A DNA stretch of 33,131 bases from Frankiaceae bacterium (GTDB lineage: Bacteria > Actinomycetota > Actinomycetes > BP-191): the NCBI GenBank assembly GCA_035556555.1, contig DATMES010000029.1:1-33131 (forward strand). The letters run 5' to 3'. Positions 1 to 9,000 of the stretch are shown one piece after another; the stretch's first letter is position 1, and each line of letters opens with the position of its first letter. Both the position numbers and the translations under genes were made by a program. The notes below the pieces were generated by a model. It was not told the DNA's origin. It made no database searches and saw only the letters and a list, made by a program, of their open reading frames with translations.

Positions 1-644
1 CGATGGCCGAGGTCTGCGAGGCCACCGGCGGTGACGTGACGCTGCTCTCGAAGGCGCTGTCGCACGACAGCCGCATCGGCGGGCGGTTCCTGCACGCCGG
101 GCTCGGCTTCGGCGGCGGTTGCCTGCCGAAGGACATCCGCGCGTTCATGGCGCGGGCCGGGGAGCTCGGCGTCGACCAGGCGCTGTCGTTCCTCAAGGAG
201 GTCGACGCGATCAACCAGCGCCGCCGCCAGCGCATGGTCGACCTCGCGCGAGAGGCGGTCGGCGGGTCGTTCGCCGGCAAGCGGGTCGCGGTGCTCGGCG
301 CGGCGTTCAAGCCGAACAGCGACGACATCCGCGACTCCCCCGCGCTCGACGTCGCGATGGCGATCCACCGCGGCGGCGGCGACGTCACCGTCTACGACCC
401 CGCCGCGATGGACAACGCGCGGGTGCGCTACCCCGACCTGTCGTACGCCGCCAGCGCCGTCGCGGCGGCCGCCGGCGCCGACGTCGTGCTGCACCTGACG
501 GAGTGGCGGGAGTTCCGCGACATGGACCCCGCGGCGCTGTCCGGCGTCGTCCGCGAACGCCGCGTCGTCGACGGCCGCAACGCCCTCGACCCCGCGCTGT
601 GGCGGGCCGCCGGGTGGACGTACCGCGCGCTGGGCCGCCCATGA
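1..644 (+). CDS. UDP-glucose 6-dehydrogenase, C-terminal part (partial)
   Basis: Oxidises UDP-glucose to UDP-glucuronate with two NAD+, supplying sugar nucleotides for surface polysaccharides. The gene is cut by the window edge; the reading frame is open from the first bases, so the ATG at 3 need not be the true start. Visible are the central helix and the catalytic cysteine in GFGGGCLPKD (Cys about 40 residues after that ATG), followed by the C-terminal UDP-binding Rossmann domain (GKRVAVLGAAFKPNSDDIRDSP, here split for length: GKRVAVLGAAFK then NSDDIRDSP), which is typical of the UDP-glucose/GDP-mannose dehydrogenase family. GDP-mannose dehydrogenase is a less likely alternative. Its stop overlaps the start of the next gene (ATGA at 641-644), so the two are translationally coupled. 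Confidence 0.93.
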   Translation, partial: MAEVCEATGGDVTLLSKALSHDSRIGGRFLHAGLGFGGGCLPKDIRAFMARAGELGVDQALSFLKEVDAINQRRRQRMVDLAREAVGGSFAGKRVAVLGAAFKPNSDDIRDSPALDVAMAIHRGGGDVTVYDPAAMDNARVRYPDLSYAASAVAAAAGADVVLHLTEWREFRDMDPAALSGVVRERRVVDGRNALDPALWRAAGWTYRALGRP

Positions 645-1252
645 CGGTCAAGGCCGTGCTGTTCGACATGGACGGCGTGATCAGGCACTGGGACGAAGAG
701 GGGGCGCGGGCCGGCGAGGAGGCCGCGGGGCTGCCCCCTGGCTCGGTCGAGCGGGTGGCGTACACGATCCCGGAGTTCTGGCAGACGCAGGTCGGCGAGG
801 TCACCGCGCGGCAGTGGGCCGACGCGGTTGGCCGCGCACTGGTCGAGGAGCACGGGCCGGGCGCGGACCTCGCGGCAGACGTCTACTTCGGGTACGCCGG
901 GCGCATCGACGCCGAGATGGTGTCGCTCGTCGCCGCCGTCCGCGAACGCACCACCGTCGCGCTGCTCTCCAACGCCACCGACCAGCTCCGCGAGCACCTC
1001 GCGCACCACGACCTCGTGGACGCGTTCGACGTGGTGTTCTGCTCGGCGGAGATCGGCGTCGCGAAGCCGGACGTCGCGATCTACCGGCACGCCGCGAAGG
1101 TCCTCGGCGTGACCGAGGCGGAGTGCTTCTTCACCGACGACCGCCCGGAGAACGTCGACGGCGCGCGCGCCGCGGGCATGCACGCGGAGGTCTTCACCGG
1201 GCGCGAGCCGCTGGTGGAGTGCCTGCGCGCGCTCGGCGTGGACGTGCCGTAG
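641..1252 (+). CDS. HAD-superfamily hydrolase
   Basis: Predicted cytoplasmic phosphatase or dehalogenase-like hydrolase of 203 residues; the substrate is unknown. All four HAD motifs are visible: the nucleophile motif DMDGV (Asp9, Asp11), motif II SNAT (Ser110), the motif III lysine in AKPD (Lys142), and the metal-binding acidic pair in FFTDDRPEN (Asp166, Asp167). The cap is the small alpha-helical type between motifs I and II. The ATG at 641 overlaps the upstream UDP-glucose dehydrogenase stop by four bases. Longer versions of this frame reaching to 119 are arginine-rich antisense-like sequence and were not used. The coupling suggests a role near sugar-nucleotide metabolism, but that is inference. 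Confidence 0.9.
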   Translation: MTVKAVLFDMDGVIRHWDEEGARAGEEAAGLPPGSVERVAYTIPEFWQTQVGEVTARQWADAVGRALVEEHGPGADLAADVYFGYAGRIDAEMVSLVAAVRERTTVALLSNATDQLREHLAHHDLVDAFDVVFCSAEIGVAKPDVAIYRHAAKVLGVTEAECFFTDDRPENVDGARAAGMHAEVFTGREPLVECLRALGVDVP

Positions 1253-1316
1253 GTCCCGGCGTCGTTCACCCGTTCGGGGTCTGACCTGGGCAAGGGGCGC
1301 CGTCGATTCGTGTGAC

Positions 1317-1955
1317 ATGTTCCGCCGCAAGCGGTCCGCTGCGACCGCCCCGCCGCCCAACCCGGCTCTCATGACGCTGGTCGAGACGACGGGTGCCGCC
1401 GCGCGCGACGCGGGATCGTTCCGCGAGGCCGTCGAACGCGTGCTCCGCGACGTCGCCGACACCTCGGGCTGGGCCGCCGGCCACGCCTGGGTGCCCGTCG
1501 GCGACGGGTGGGAGTCGATGGGCGTCTGGTACCCCGAGGACGGCCTCGCGCTGGGCGGCCTGCGCCGCGCCTGCGTCGAGTCGCCCGCGGGCCCCGTACG
1601 CGGCCATCTCGCGCTGGCGCTGCACATGGAGACGACGCAGTGGGTCGCCGACCTCGGCGGCCTCAGCGGCACGCCGATGCACGACGCCGCGCTCGCCGCC
1701 GGCGTGGTGTCGGCGCTCGCCTGCCCGGTCTACTCGCACGGCGTACCGATCGCGATCCTGGAGTGGTACGTCGCCGACGACGCCCGCCCCTCCCCCGACG
1801 TCGCGCACGTCCTCGGCCACCTGTCGACCGTCCTCACCGACGTCGCGGAACGCCCGGTTCGGGCGATCCCCGAGCAGGGCAGGATGAGGAACGTACGGGA
1901 GACCCTGCGCTGGGTCACCGAGGACGGCGTCATGGCGAGACTGCTGACCTGCTGA
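1317..1955 (+). CDS. GAF-domain-like sensory protein
   Basis: A soluble protein of 212 residues, probably a single GAF-type ligand-binding domain (about residues 15-180) with a short basic N-terminus (FRRKRS). The pattern fits GAF: an N-terminal helix with FREAVERVLRDVADTSGWAAG, a central sheet with WYPEDGL, then a conserved-looking ALACPVY-GVPIAILEWY segment near the end. No output domain (kinase, GGDEF, HTH) is attached, so it would have to act through a partner. It follows the HAD gene after 64 bases and precedes a CoA-binding protein by 38 bases, all on the same strand. No strong ribosome-binding site is visible before the ATG, so the start is only fairly secure. The ligand is unknown. 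Confidence 0.75.
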   Translation: MFRRKRSAATAPPPNPALMTLVETTGAAARDAGSFREAVERVLRDVADTSGWAAGHAWVPVGDGWESMGVWYPEDGLALGGLRRACVESPAGPVRGHLALALHMETTQWVADLGGLSGTPMHDAALAAGVVSALACPVYSHGVPIAILEWYVADDARPSPDVAHVLGHLSTVLTDVAERPVRAIPEQGRMRNVRETLRWVTEDGVMARLLTC

Positions 1956-1993
1956 CGTCCTCCTGAGCCGGCGCTCACGGTGAGGGGGCCGGT

Positions 1994-2410
1994 GTGCGGA
2001 CGGACGACGAGACCGCGCGGAAGGTGCTGGCGGAGAGCCGTACCTGGGCGGTCGTGGGCGCGTCCGACGACCCGTGGCGGTCGTCGTACGGCGTCGCCGA
2101 GCTGCTCATCGAACGCGGCTACGACGTCGTCCCCGTCAACCCCAACCACTCGCGCGTCCTCGGCCTGACCTGCTACCCGTCGCTCGCGGACGTGCCGCGG
2201 CCGGTCGACGTCGTGGACCTGTTCCGCCGCTCCGAGCTGGCCGGCGTGCACGTCGACGAGGCGATCGCGATCGGCGCGAAGGCGGTGTGGACGCAGCTCG
2301 CGGTGTTCCCCGACCCGGCGTCGCTGGAACGCGCCCGCGCGGCCGGCCTGACCGTCGTCCTCAACCGCTGCCCGGCCCAGGACCTGCCGCGGTTCTTCGG
2401 CGCCGCCTAG
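1994..2410 (+). CDS. CoA-binding domain protein (YccU-like)
   Basis: A 138-residue single-domain Rossmann-fold protein of the CoA_binding_2 family. The nucleotide-binding stretch is visible near the N-terminus (WAVVGASDDPWRSSYGVAE, about residues 18-36), followed by the family pattern GYDVVPVNPNH, then VDVVDLFRR and the late segment AVWTQLAVF. The family is related to the CoA-binding domain of succinyl-CoA synthetase and acyl-CoA synthetases but lacks catalytic domains; its cellular role is poorly defined. The GTG start at 1994 is chosen because a GAGGGGG ribosome-binding site lies just upstream. It ends 15 bases before a convergent gene. Confidence 0.88.
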   Translation: MRTDDETARKVLAESRTWAVVGASDDPWRSSYGVAELLIERGYDVVPVNPNHSRVLGLTCYPSLADVPRPVDVVDLFRRSELAGVHVDEAIAIGAKAVWTQLAVFPDPASLERARAAGLTVVLNRCPAQDLPRFFGAA

Positions 2411-2422
2411 GGGCCGCGCCCC
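2410..2422. terminator. Short hairpin between convergent genes
   Basis: GGGGC (2410-2414) pairs with GCCCC (2418-2422) across a three-base loop, between the convergent CoA-binding gene and the secreted-protein gene. There is no T-tract and the stem is only five pairs, so this is a weak terminator candidate. Confidence 0.3.
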
Positions 2423-2425
2423 GCC

Positions 2426-2866
2426 TCAGGCGTACGTGAACGTCCAGACGACCTTGCCCTGCGGCGTGCCGCCGAGGTTGCAGACCGCGATCGTCACCGT
2501 CTCCTTGGGCGAGCGCTTCTTCTTGTACGACGCCTGGCGCGTGCCGCTCGTGAGGTTCAGCTCGGCGCCGTAGCCGAGCACGCGGCCCTTGGCGTCGTAG
2601 ATCTCCACGACCCAGTCGCCCTTGAAGCCGCTCAGGGTGACCTTGAGCTGGCCGACGGCGGCGGGCAGCGTGAACTTCCGCAGGTCGCGGGACAGCCCGT
2701 CGATCCCCTCCGCGCAGTGCACGCCGCCCTCACCCTCGACGGGGTACGGCACCGGCAGCAGCACGTCGTACGTGCGGGTCACCGGCTTGCGCTTGGCGGC
2801 GTCCGCGGGGACGCCGGTCAGAGCGACGGCGCCGGCAACCGCGATGGCGACGAGGGTCCTGGTCAT
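2426..2866 (-). CDS. Small secreted protein of unknown function
   Basis: A 146-residue protein with a clear Sec signal peptide (MTRTLVAIAVAGAVALTG, cleavage likely after ADA at about residue 24). The mature part contains a predicted beta-sandwich-like segment (QLKVTLSGFKGDWVVEIYD, about residues 73-91) resembling pre-peptidase C-terminal or calcium-binding-fold modules, plus two cysteines (GGVHCAEG and IAVCNLGG) that could form a disulfide. It lies 37 bases downstream of the acyl-CoA dehydrogenase on the same strand and may be cotranscribed, though no functional link is evident. I do not recognise a specific family. Confidence 0.8.
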   Translation of the reverse strand: MTRTLVAIAVAGAVALTGVPADAAKRKPVTRTYDVLLPVPYPVEGEGGVHCAEGIDGLSRDLRKFTLPAAVGQLKVTLSGFKGDWVVEIYDAKGRVLGYGAELNLTSGTRQASYKKKRSPKETVTIAVCNLGGTPQGKVVWTFTYA

Positions 2867-2903
2867 GGCTGCGTACTTCGCTCGCGTCGCGTCGGGTCCT
2901 GCT

Positions 2904-4055
2904 CTACAGGCCGAGCTCGCGCGCGATGAGGATGCGCTGCACCTCGCTGGTGCCCTCGCCGATCTCGAGGATCTTGCAGTCGCGGTAGAAGCGCGCGACG
3001 GGGTACTCGTTGATGAAGCCGTAGCCGCCGTGCACCTGGACTGCCTCGCGGGCGTTGGTGACGGCGATCTCGGAGGAGTACAGCTTGGCGATCGCCGCCT
3101 CCTTCTTGAACGGCTCGCCGCGCAGCATCCGGTCGGCGGCGGCGTAGTACGCGAGCCGCGCGGTGTGCGTGCGCATCTCCATGTCGGCGATCTTGAACGC
3201 GATCGCCTGGTACTTGGCGATCGGCTTGCCGAACGCCTCGCGCTCCTTCGAGTACTTGACCGACTCGTCCACGCAGCCCTGCGCGAGCCCGACGCCGAGG
3301 GCGCTGATCGCGATGCGCCCCTCGTCGAGGATCGAGAGGAAGTTGGCGTAGCCGCGGCCGCGCTCGCCGAGGAGGTTCTCCTCCGGGACGCGGCAGTCGG
3401 TGAACGTGATCTCGCGGGTGTCGGACGCGTGCCAGCCGATTTTCGAGTACTTCTTCGACACCGTGAAGCCGTCGCGCGGCACGGGCACGAGGATCGACGA
3501 GATCTCCTTGCGGCCGTCGAACTCCTCGCCCGTCACGGCCGTCGCCGTGACGAGGCGCGTGATGTCGGTGCCGGAGTTGGTGATGAAGCACTTGGTGCCG
3601 TTGACGACCCAGTGCCCCGAGTCGACCTTGGCGGTGGTCCGCGTCGCGCCGGCGTCGGAGCCGCCGCCGGGCTCGGTCAGGCCGAACGCGCCCAGCGCCT
3701 CGGCGCTGCACAGCATCGGCAGCCACTCCTGCTTCTGCTCCTCGGTGCCGAAGCGGTAGACCGGCATCGCGCCGAGGGAGACGCCGGCTTCGAGCGTGAT
3801 CGCGGTCGACGAGTCGACGCGGGCCAGCTCCTCCAGCGCGAGGCAGAGCGTGAAGTAGTCGCCGCCCATGCCGCCGTACTCCTCGGGGAACGGCAGACCG
3901 AACAGCCCCAGCTCGCCCATCTGGCGGACGATGTCGTACGGGAACTCCCCCGACTCGTCCATCTCCTCGGCGCGGGGCGCGACGACGGTGCGCGCGAACT
4001 GCTCGACGGTCTTGCGGAACGTCTCCTGCTCGTCGCTGAGCCGGATGTCGACCAC
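2904..4055 (-). CDS. Acyl-CoA dehydrogenase
   Basis: FAD-dependent alpha,beta-dehydrogenation of an acyl-CoA, passing electrons to electron-transfer flavoprotein; 383 residues, normal family length. Family signatures are clear: FGLTEPGGGSDAG in the middle domain, KEREAFGKPIAKYQ, and the C-terminal VHGGYGFINEYPVARFYRD then GEGTSEVQRILIA. The catalytic base is probably Glu367 in GEGTSE, the arrangement of short-chain, isobutyryl and 2-methyl-branched dehydrogenases. Isovaleryl-CoA dehydrogenases carry a non-acidic residue there, so that identity is less likely. The GTG at 4055 is preceded by GAGGAG. The frame stays open to 4436, but the extension runs through the divergent gtrA-like gene and is spurious. 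The nearby carboxylases and mutase suggest branched-chain amino acid catabolism. Confidence 0.95.
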   Translation of the reverse strand: MVDIRLSDEQETFRKTVEQFARTVVAPRAEEMDESGEFPYDIVRQMGELGLFGLPFPEEYGGMGGDYFTLCLALEELARVDSSTAITLEAGVSLGAMPVYRFGTEEQKQEWLPMLCSAEALGAFGLTEPGGGSDAGATRTTAKVDSGHWVVNGTKCFITNSGTDITRLVTATAVTGEEFDGRKEISSILVPVPRDGFTVSKKYSKIGWHASDTREITFTDCRVPEENLLGERGRGYANFLSILDEGRIAISALGVGLAQGCVDESVKYSKEREAFGKPIAKYQAIAFKIADMEMRTHTARLAYYAAADRMLRGEPFKKEAAIAKLYSSEIAVTNAREAVQVHGGYGFINEYPVARFYRDCKILEIGEGTSEVQRILIARELGL

Positions 4056-4113
4056 GGGCGTGCTCCTCGGGACGGTGCTGGGCGTTCCGGCAGTCTCCCA
4101 TGCGAGGCGCCGG

Positions 4114-4119
4114 TAGTCT
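4114..4119 (+). promoter_or_regulatory. -10 box for a leaderless GtrA transcript
   Basis: TAGTCT (TANNNT type) ends six bases before the GTG start codon at 4126. With the usual -7 spacing, transcription would begin at or next to the start codon. No ribosome-binding site is visible upstream, which fits leaderless translation. Confidence 0.5.
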
Positions 4120-4125
4120 GAGCCG

Positions 4126-4611
4126 GTGTCGCTCGTCCGCACCGTGTACGACCGCTTCGGTGTCCTGATCCACGAGATCGCCAAGTTCGGCATCGTCGGG
4201 GCGTTCAACGCCGTCCTCGACATCGCGCTGTTCAACGTCCTGCACTTCCAGGTCGGCATCGGCCCGCTGACGTCGAAGACGCTGGCCGTCACCGTCGCGG
4301 CGACGTCGTCGTACTTCATGAACAGGCACTGGTCGTTCGCCCACCGTGCGCGCACAGGGATCAGGCGTGAGTACGTGCTCTTCATCATCCTCAGCGGCAT
4401 CGGCCTCGGCATCGCGCTGACCTGCCTCGGCTTCACCCGCTACGTCCTCGGCCGCACCGACCCGCTGTCGCTGAACATCGCCGCGAACGTCGTCGGCCTC
4501 GTCCTCGGGACCCTCTGGCGCTTCTGGTCGTTCAAGCGCTGGGTGTTCCTGCCGGCGACCGACCCCGACCTGCCCTCCCCCGTCGAAGCCGCGATCACGA
4601 CGACGACGTAA
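4126..4611 (+). CDS. GtrA-family membrane protein
   Basis: A 161-residue protein with four predicted transmembrane helices, matching the GtrA/DPMS family that helps translocate lipid-linked sugars or associates with polyprenyl-phosphate glycosyltransferases. Visible signs are the N-terminal KFGIVGAFNAVLDIALFNVL helix start, the loop SSYFMNRHWSFAH (family pattern Y-x-x-N-R-x-W-x-F), a third hydrophobic helix (LSGIGLGIALTCLGF) and the last helix ending in the family-like FWSFKRWVF. The GTG start sits immediately after a TAGTCT -10 box. It is divergent from the acyl-CoA dehydrogenase. It could cooperate with the UDP-glucose dehydrogenase at the window start in cell-envelope glycosylation, but this is inference. 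Confidence 0.9.
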   Translation: MSLVRTVYDRFGVLIHEIAKFGIVGAFNAVLDIALFNVLHFQVGIGPLTSKTLAVTVAATSSYFMNRHWSFAHRARTGIRREYVLFIILSGIGLGIALTCLGFTRYVLGRTDPLSLNIAANVVGLVLGTLWRFWSFKRWVFLPATDPDLPSPVEAAITTTT

Positions 4612-4701
4612 TTCAGGCCGGGCGTACGAGGAGCCCGCTTTCCTGCGTATATCTCCCGGCGCGTGTGCGCGCGCCGTTCTGAGAACAAGGGGGAGTTACG
4701 C

Positions 4702-5148
4702 ATGCGCAAGATCATGCTCGCGTCCGCGGCGGCGCTCACGGCGGTAGCCTTCGCGGCTCCGGCGTCGGCGATCGAGTCCGCCGACATGCTTCTGCTGGAC
4801 AGCGGGAGCGGCTACTACGGTCCGAACCGTGTCGACGGGAACTGCCAGGCCGGTCCCGGTGCGACGCTCGACCTGAACTACGTCACCTACGTCGTCCGCG
4901 GCGTGGCGCAGGCGTCGTCGACGAGCGGCGCCGTCCCTGTCGCGACGACGATCTCCTGCTGGATCAAGGACACCGTCAGCGGTGCCGTGTGGGGCCCGGC
5001 CGTGACCGGGTTCGCGCCGACGGGCACCGCTGCGGCCGCCGGCACCATCCAGGCCCGGTCGACCGGCTACCTCAAGGTGTGCACTGAGGCCTTCGCATTG
5101 TTCAACGACAACCGCCCGGCCGCGCACTACAAGACGGCGGGCTGCTAG
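4702..5148 (+). CDS. Secreted protein of unknown function
   Basis: A 148-residue protein with a textbook signal peptide (MRKIMLASAAALTAVAFAAP, cleavage after ASA at about residue 23). The mature domain is rich in small and polar residues with four cysteines (GNCQ, SCWI, VCTEA and a C-terminal Cys), suggesting a compact beta-rich, disulfide-bonded exported domain. The ATG at 4702 is chosen over 4663 because GGGGGAG lies seven bases upstream and the signal peptide begins there. An AT-rich TATATC at 4648 could be part of its -10. A strong hairpin follows the gene. I do not recognise the family. Confidence 0.85.
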   Translation: MRKIMLASAAALTAVAFAAPASAIESADMLLLDSGSGYYGPNRVDGNCQAGPGATLDLNYVTYVVRGVAQASSTSGAVPVATTISCWIKDTVSGAVWGPAVTGFAPTGTAAAAGTIQARSTGYLKVCTEAFALFNDNRPAAHYKTAGC

Positions 5149-5159
5149 TACCAGCCTTA

Positions 5160-5193
5160 GTGCGGGCAGGGGACATTGTTCGCCTGCCCGCAC
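5160..5193 (+). terminator. Hairpin terminator between two secreted-protein genes
   Basis: GTGCGGGCAGG (5160-5170) and CCTGCCCGCAC (5183-5193) are perfect 11-base inverted repeats around a 12-base loop, placed 12 bases after the upstream stop codon. Only short T runs follow, so it may attenuate rather than fully stop transcription into the next gene. Confidence 0.65.
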
Positions 5194-5229
5194 GAAGGAT
5201 TTCGGTTTCCCTTGTCGAAAGCCACGAAC

Positions 5230-6081
5230 ATGCGCGCTCGTACGGTCGTCGCGGCCGCCCTGGCCAGCGGCTTGCTCGCGCAAATGGCCGGGTCGGTGTC
5301 GGCCGCGCCCGATCGCCAGCTGGCGTTGATCGCGTACCGGACGACGACAGGTGCCGCCGCTCTCGACCTACAGGTCGACGCACCCCCGGGCAGCAAGCCG
5401 TCTGTGATCGCGATGGTCGTCGCGACGATCGACCGCAGCCGCATCGTCTCGCTCGACCTAGCGGGCGTGCTGCTCTCCGGCGAGGCCGACCGTGTCCACG
5501 TCAAGGCGAACGGCGGCGGCACCACGTTGTGCGACGAGGGTGTCTGCATGGCGGACACCAGCACGCAGTCCGCCGGCAGCGCCATCACGATCCGCAACGA
5601 CGCCGGCGACGACCGGTACAACGTGATGTTCGTCGTCGCGCGGGGCGCCTCGGTCACCTACTCCGCGAAGGCCAAGGGCTGGGCGATCAAGCGCGTCACG
5701 TTCCCGTACCGGATCACGGCCGGCGCGGACACCGCGATCGCGGCTGCCTACGGGCTCGGCTCCGGCGCCGAGGTGTTCGGCGACGTAAGCGCGCCGGGCG
5801 GAACGACGGGCAGCATCGCCGTCAGCGAGCCGCCCTGCAGCGAGTCGTACAACGGCACGGTCTCCCGCGGCGCGGGCACGCTGACGCTCGACGGCGGCGT
5901 CACACGTCCGACGTTCACCTGCCCTGCCGACCGCGGCGCACTGGCGTCGTGGTCGCGACGCAAGACCACGTGGCGAGTCCACGGCACGATGGCCGGCGAG
6001 ACGACGCAAGCGGGCGCCCGGCTGTTCGTTCTCGACCTGCCCAAGGCGCTGCCCACCCCCCGCAACTGGCCCTGGCGCTGA
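5230..6081 (+). CDS. Secreted protein of unknown function
   Basis: About 283 residues with an N-terminal signal peptide (MRARTVVAAALASGLLAQMAG, cleavage near SAA). The mature part is beta-rich with no membrane segment; four cysteines occur in two regions (TLCDEGVCMAD and PPCSES/FTCPAD), consistent with disulfides. It has a motif-poor sequence and I assign no family. The ATG at 5230 is preferred because the signal peptide starts there and GAAAG lies upstream; a TTG at 5212 or the ATG at 5176 would add residues that overlap the upstream terminator hairpin. It follows another secreted-protein gene on the same strand and ends three bases before the convergent large membrane protein gene. Confidence 0.8.
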   Translation: MRARTVVAAALASGLLAQMAGSVSAAPDRQLALIAYRTTTGAAALDLQVDAPPGSKPSVIAMVVATIDRSRIVSLDLAGVLLSGEADRVHVKANGGGTTLCDEGVCMADTSTQSAGSAITIRNDAGDDRYNVMFVVARGASVTYSAKAKGWAIKRVTFPYRITAGADTAIAAAYGLGSGAEVFGDVSAPGGTTGSIAVSEPPCSESYNGTVSRGAGTLTLDGGVTRPTFTCPADRGALASWSRRKTTWRVHGTMAGETTQAGARLFVLDLPKALPTPRNWPWR

Positions 6082-6084
6082 CCG

Positions 6085-9000
6085 CTACGCCAGCGAGTCG
6101 AACGTCTGCCGCAGCCGCGCCATGTCGCGCCGCCGGTCCTCGTACGTCACGCCGACCGCGATCACGAGCAGCCCGGTCGCGCCGATCGTCGCCCACTTCG
6201 GCAGCGCAGCCGCCATCGGCGCGAGCTGCACCAGCGCGTCCACGGCCAGCACGAAGGCACCGATCGTCAACGGCGCCTGCAGCCGTTCGCGAACACCCGC
6301 CAGCAGCACCGCGGTCCCGGCCACAGCCAGCAGCACGGGACGCGTCACGCCGGGGTCGACGAGCACGAGGTACGTCGTCGGCGCGAACGCCGCCACCGGC
6401 CCCCGCCCGTACGCCTGCCACGACCCGGTCGACGGGTCGCGGCGGCGGCGCAGGTGGCCGAGCGCCAGCGTGAGGATCGCGACCGGGGCGGCGTACGCCT
6501 CGGGCATCGTGACGTCCTCGAGCCAGAGCCTGTCCCACGTCCACGCGGTGAGCAGCACGGTCGCCGCCCAGTTGAGCCGGCGGCGGTCCTCGCGCAGCGC
6601 GTCGGCGAGACAGGTGACGCCGCCGACCGCGAGCACCCACGACAGCCAGCCGAGGTCGGGAAGGACGAGGCCGAGCGAGACGACGTACGCCGTCCCCGCC
6701 ACGACCTCGACCCGGTCGCAGTCCTCGCCGCGCAGCAAGGCGCCGATGCCCACGGCGGCCGCCGCGGCGAGCGCGACGACGAAGCCGCTGCGGTCCAGCG
6801 GCGCGCCGAGGACGTACGCCTCGACACCCGCGAAAGCGATCGCCAGCGCGACGGCGACGGGCGCCAGCACGCGGTCGCGCAACGCCGCCGCGCCGGCCGT
6901 CAGCGCGCCGATGCCGAGTGCGTACGCGAGCCACTCCAGGTCGCCCGCGGTGACGACGAGCGCGCCGGCGTAGGCGAGCGCGCCGACCGCGCTGACGTCC
7001 TCGAGCCGCAGCAGCACGCCCGCCGCGAACAGCGCGCACGCAACCGCCGCGACGACGAACGCCGCCTGCTCGGGCTCCAGCCCGTACGCCACCGGCGTCG
7101 CCGCCGCGCAGGCCGCCGTGAGCACCGCGGCGAGGCCGGCGAGGCGCCGCCGCTCGGGGCGGATCGCGTCGAGACCCACGGCGATCGCGCCGCCGCCGAG
7201 CGTCCACGCGAGCCAGCCGGTGCCGGTCATCGCGAGACCGAGGCCGACGGCGTACGCCGCGCCCGCGACGTACTCCACGGACGTCACGCGACCGCGCAGC
7301 ACGTACGCCGCGGCGAGCAGCGCGAACGACGCCGTCGCCAGCAGGAAGCCGATCCGGTCGAGCGGCGTGGCACGGGAGGCGGCGAGCGCGACGACGTACC
7401 CGGCGGCGGCGGCCGACGCGATGCCGGCCGAGGGGTCGCGCAGGGAGTCGTAGACCGCCGCGTACGCGGCGTACGCCAGCGCCACGACGAGCAGCACGAC
7501 GAGCGTCGCGTGCGTGTCGGCGAGTGACCACGCGGTCGCGACGGCGAGCACGATCGTCGCGGGCACCGCGACCACCCAGCGGCGGAAGACGTACGACGCG
7601 GCGAGGGCGGCGAGCGAGGCGGTGACGTACCAGGTCAGGGCGGCGCGGTACGACGACGCGAAGCCGAGCGGCACGAGGACGACCGCGAAGCTCGCCAGGA
7701 CGACGGCGTACCAGCGCGCGTCGCGACGGCGGTCCAGCGCCTCCGCGGTGACGAACGCCGCCAGCGTCGCGACAGCGACGACGGCGAGCGTGACGACGCT
7801 GCCGCCCCACTCGGTGCCCTCCGCGCCGAGTGCCTGACGAGCGGGCACGTCGCCGGTCAGCCCCCACGGCTCGGCGACCCAGCTCAGCGGCACGAACAGC
7901 GCCTGCACCACCCACGGCGCGACGAACGCGACGGCGACGCCGACCGTTCCCGCGCCCACGGCGACCGGGCCGCGACGCCAGGCGCGCGGGGCGCTCGCGG
8001 CGGCGACGAGCGCGAGGAGGCCGATGGCCGAGATCGCGGCGGGCAGCTGCACGAACGTCAGCGACAGCCGCGCCGGCGCGACCGCCGCGACGACGACCGC
8101 GAGCGTCGTGATGCCGGTCGTGACCGTACGGTCGCCGGGCCAGAGCAGCGCGACCGCGCCGGCCGCGACGAGCACGACAGACGCGAGGCGGACGTCGGCC
8201 TCGGCCGACGTGCCGTACGCCGTGCCTAGCGCGAGCAGCACGCCGAACGCCCAGTTGCCCAGCGCGCAGACCCTTGCGGGGAACGCCGTCCCGCCGAGCC
8301 GGTACGCGGCCACGAGCAGCACCGCGGCCTGCACGACGAGGTACGCGCCGCGTTCGGCGTCGGTGAGACCCGGCAGCCGGAACGCCGTCACGACCAGCGG
8401 TAGCTGGATGCCGGCGAGGGCGGCGTAGCGGACGCTGCGTACCGGCACGAGCCGCGCGAACCCGGCCGCGCCGGCGGCGAGGACGCCGCTCGCGATCGAC
8501 CAGTACGTCGCCGCGTCGGTGCCGGCGAGCCCGCCCAGGTTGGCGCGGCGGGCGGCGTACGCGTCGACGACGCCGAACAGCACCGTCAGCAGGCCGATGG
8601 CCTCCGCCGACGCGTCGAGGCCGCGGCGGCGCACCCAGTGCGCACTCCAGCCGGTGATGCCCGTGACCGCCAGCATGATGGCGCCGCGCGCGCCGATGGG
8701 CAGCCGCCCCCACGTGAACGCCGTGAACGCGATCGCCGCGACGACGAGCAGCAGCGCGCCGGTGGCGAGGAGGACGTTCTGGACGCGCTGCGGCGTCCAC
8801 TCCTTGCGCGGCCTCGGCGCGGGACGCGTGCGGTCCGGCGTCCAGTGGTACGCGGGCGAGGGCTCGCGGCGCTCGGCCGGCGGGGTCGCGCGCGGCGCGG
8901 GAGGACGCGGCGCGGCGTCGTACGGCGAGGTCGCCGCGGCCGCCGTCATCGCGGGCTCGCGCGCGGGCTCGTCCTGCGTGCGCAGCCTGGCCAGCAGCGC

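Noticed and set aside
2904-4055. Isovaleryl-CoA dehydrogenase identity
   Set aside because: The GEGTSE motif carries the catalytic Glu of short-chain and 2-methyl-branched types, whereas isovaleryl enzymes lack it there.
2622-4121. A 499-codon open frame on the plus strand opposite the acyl-CoA dehydrogenase
   Set aside because: It is antisense to a clear enzyme gene and its translation is Arg/Val/Asp-rich without motifs, as expected from GC-rich third-position bias.
4608-4634. GTAAT followed by CGTACG before the secreted gene at 4702
   Set aside because: The spacing is only 10 bases, too short for the promoter motif.
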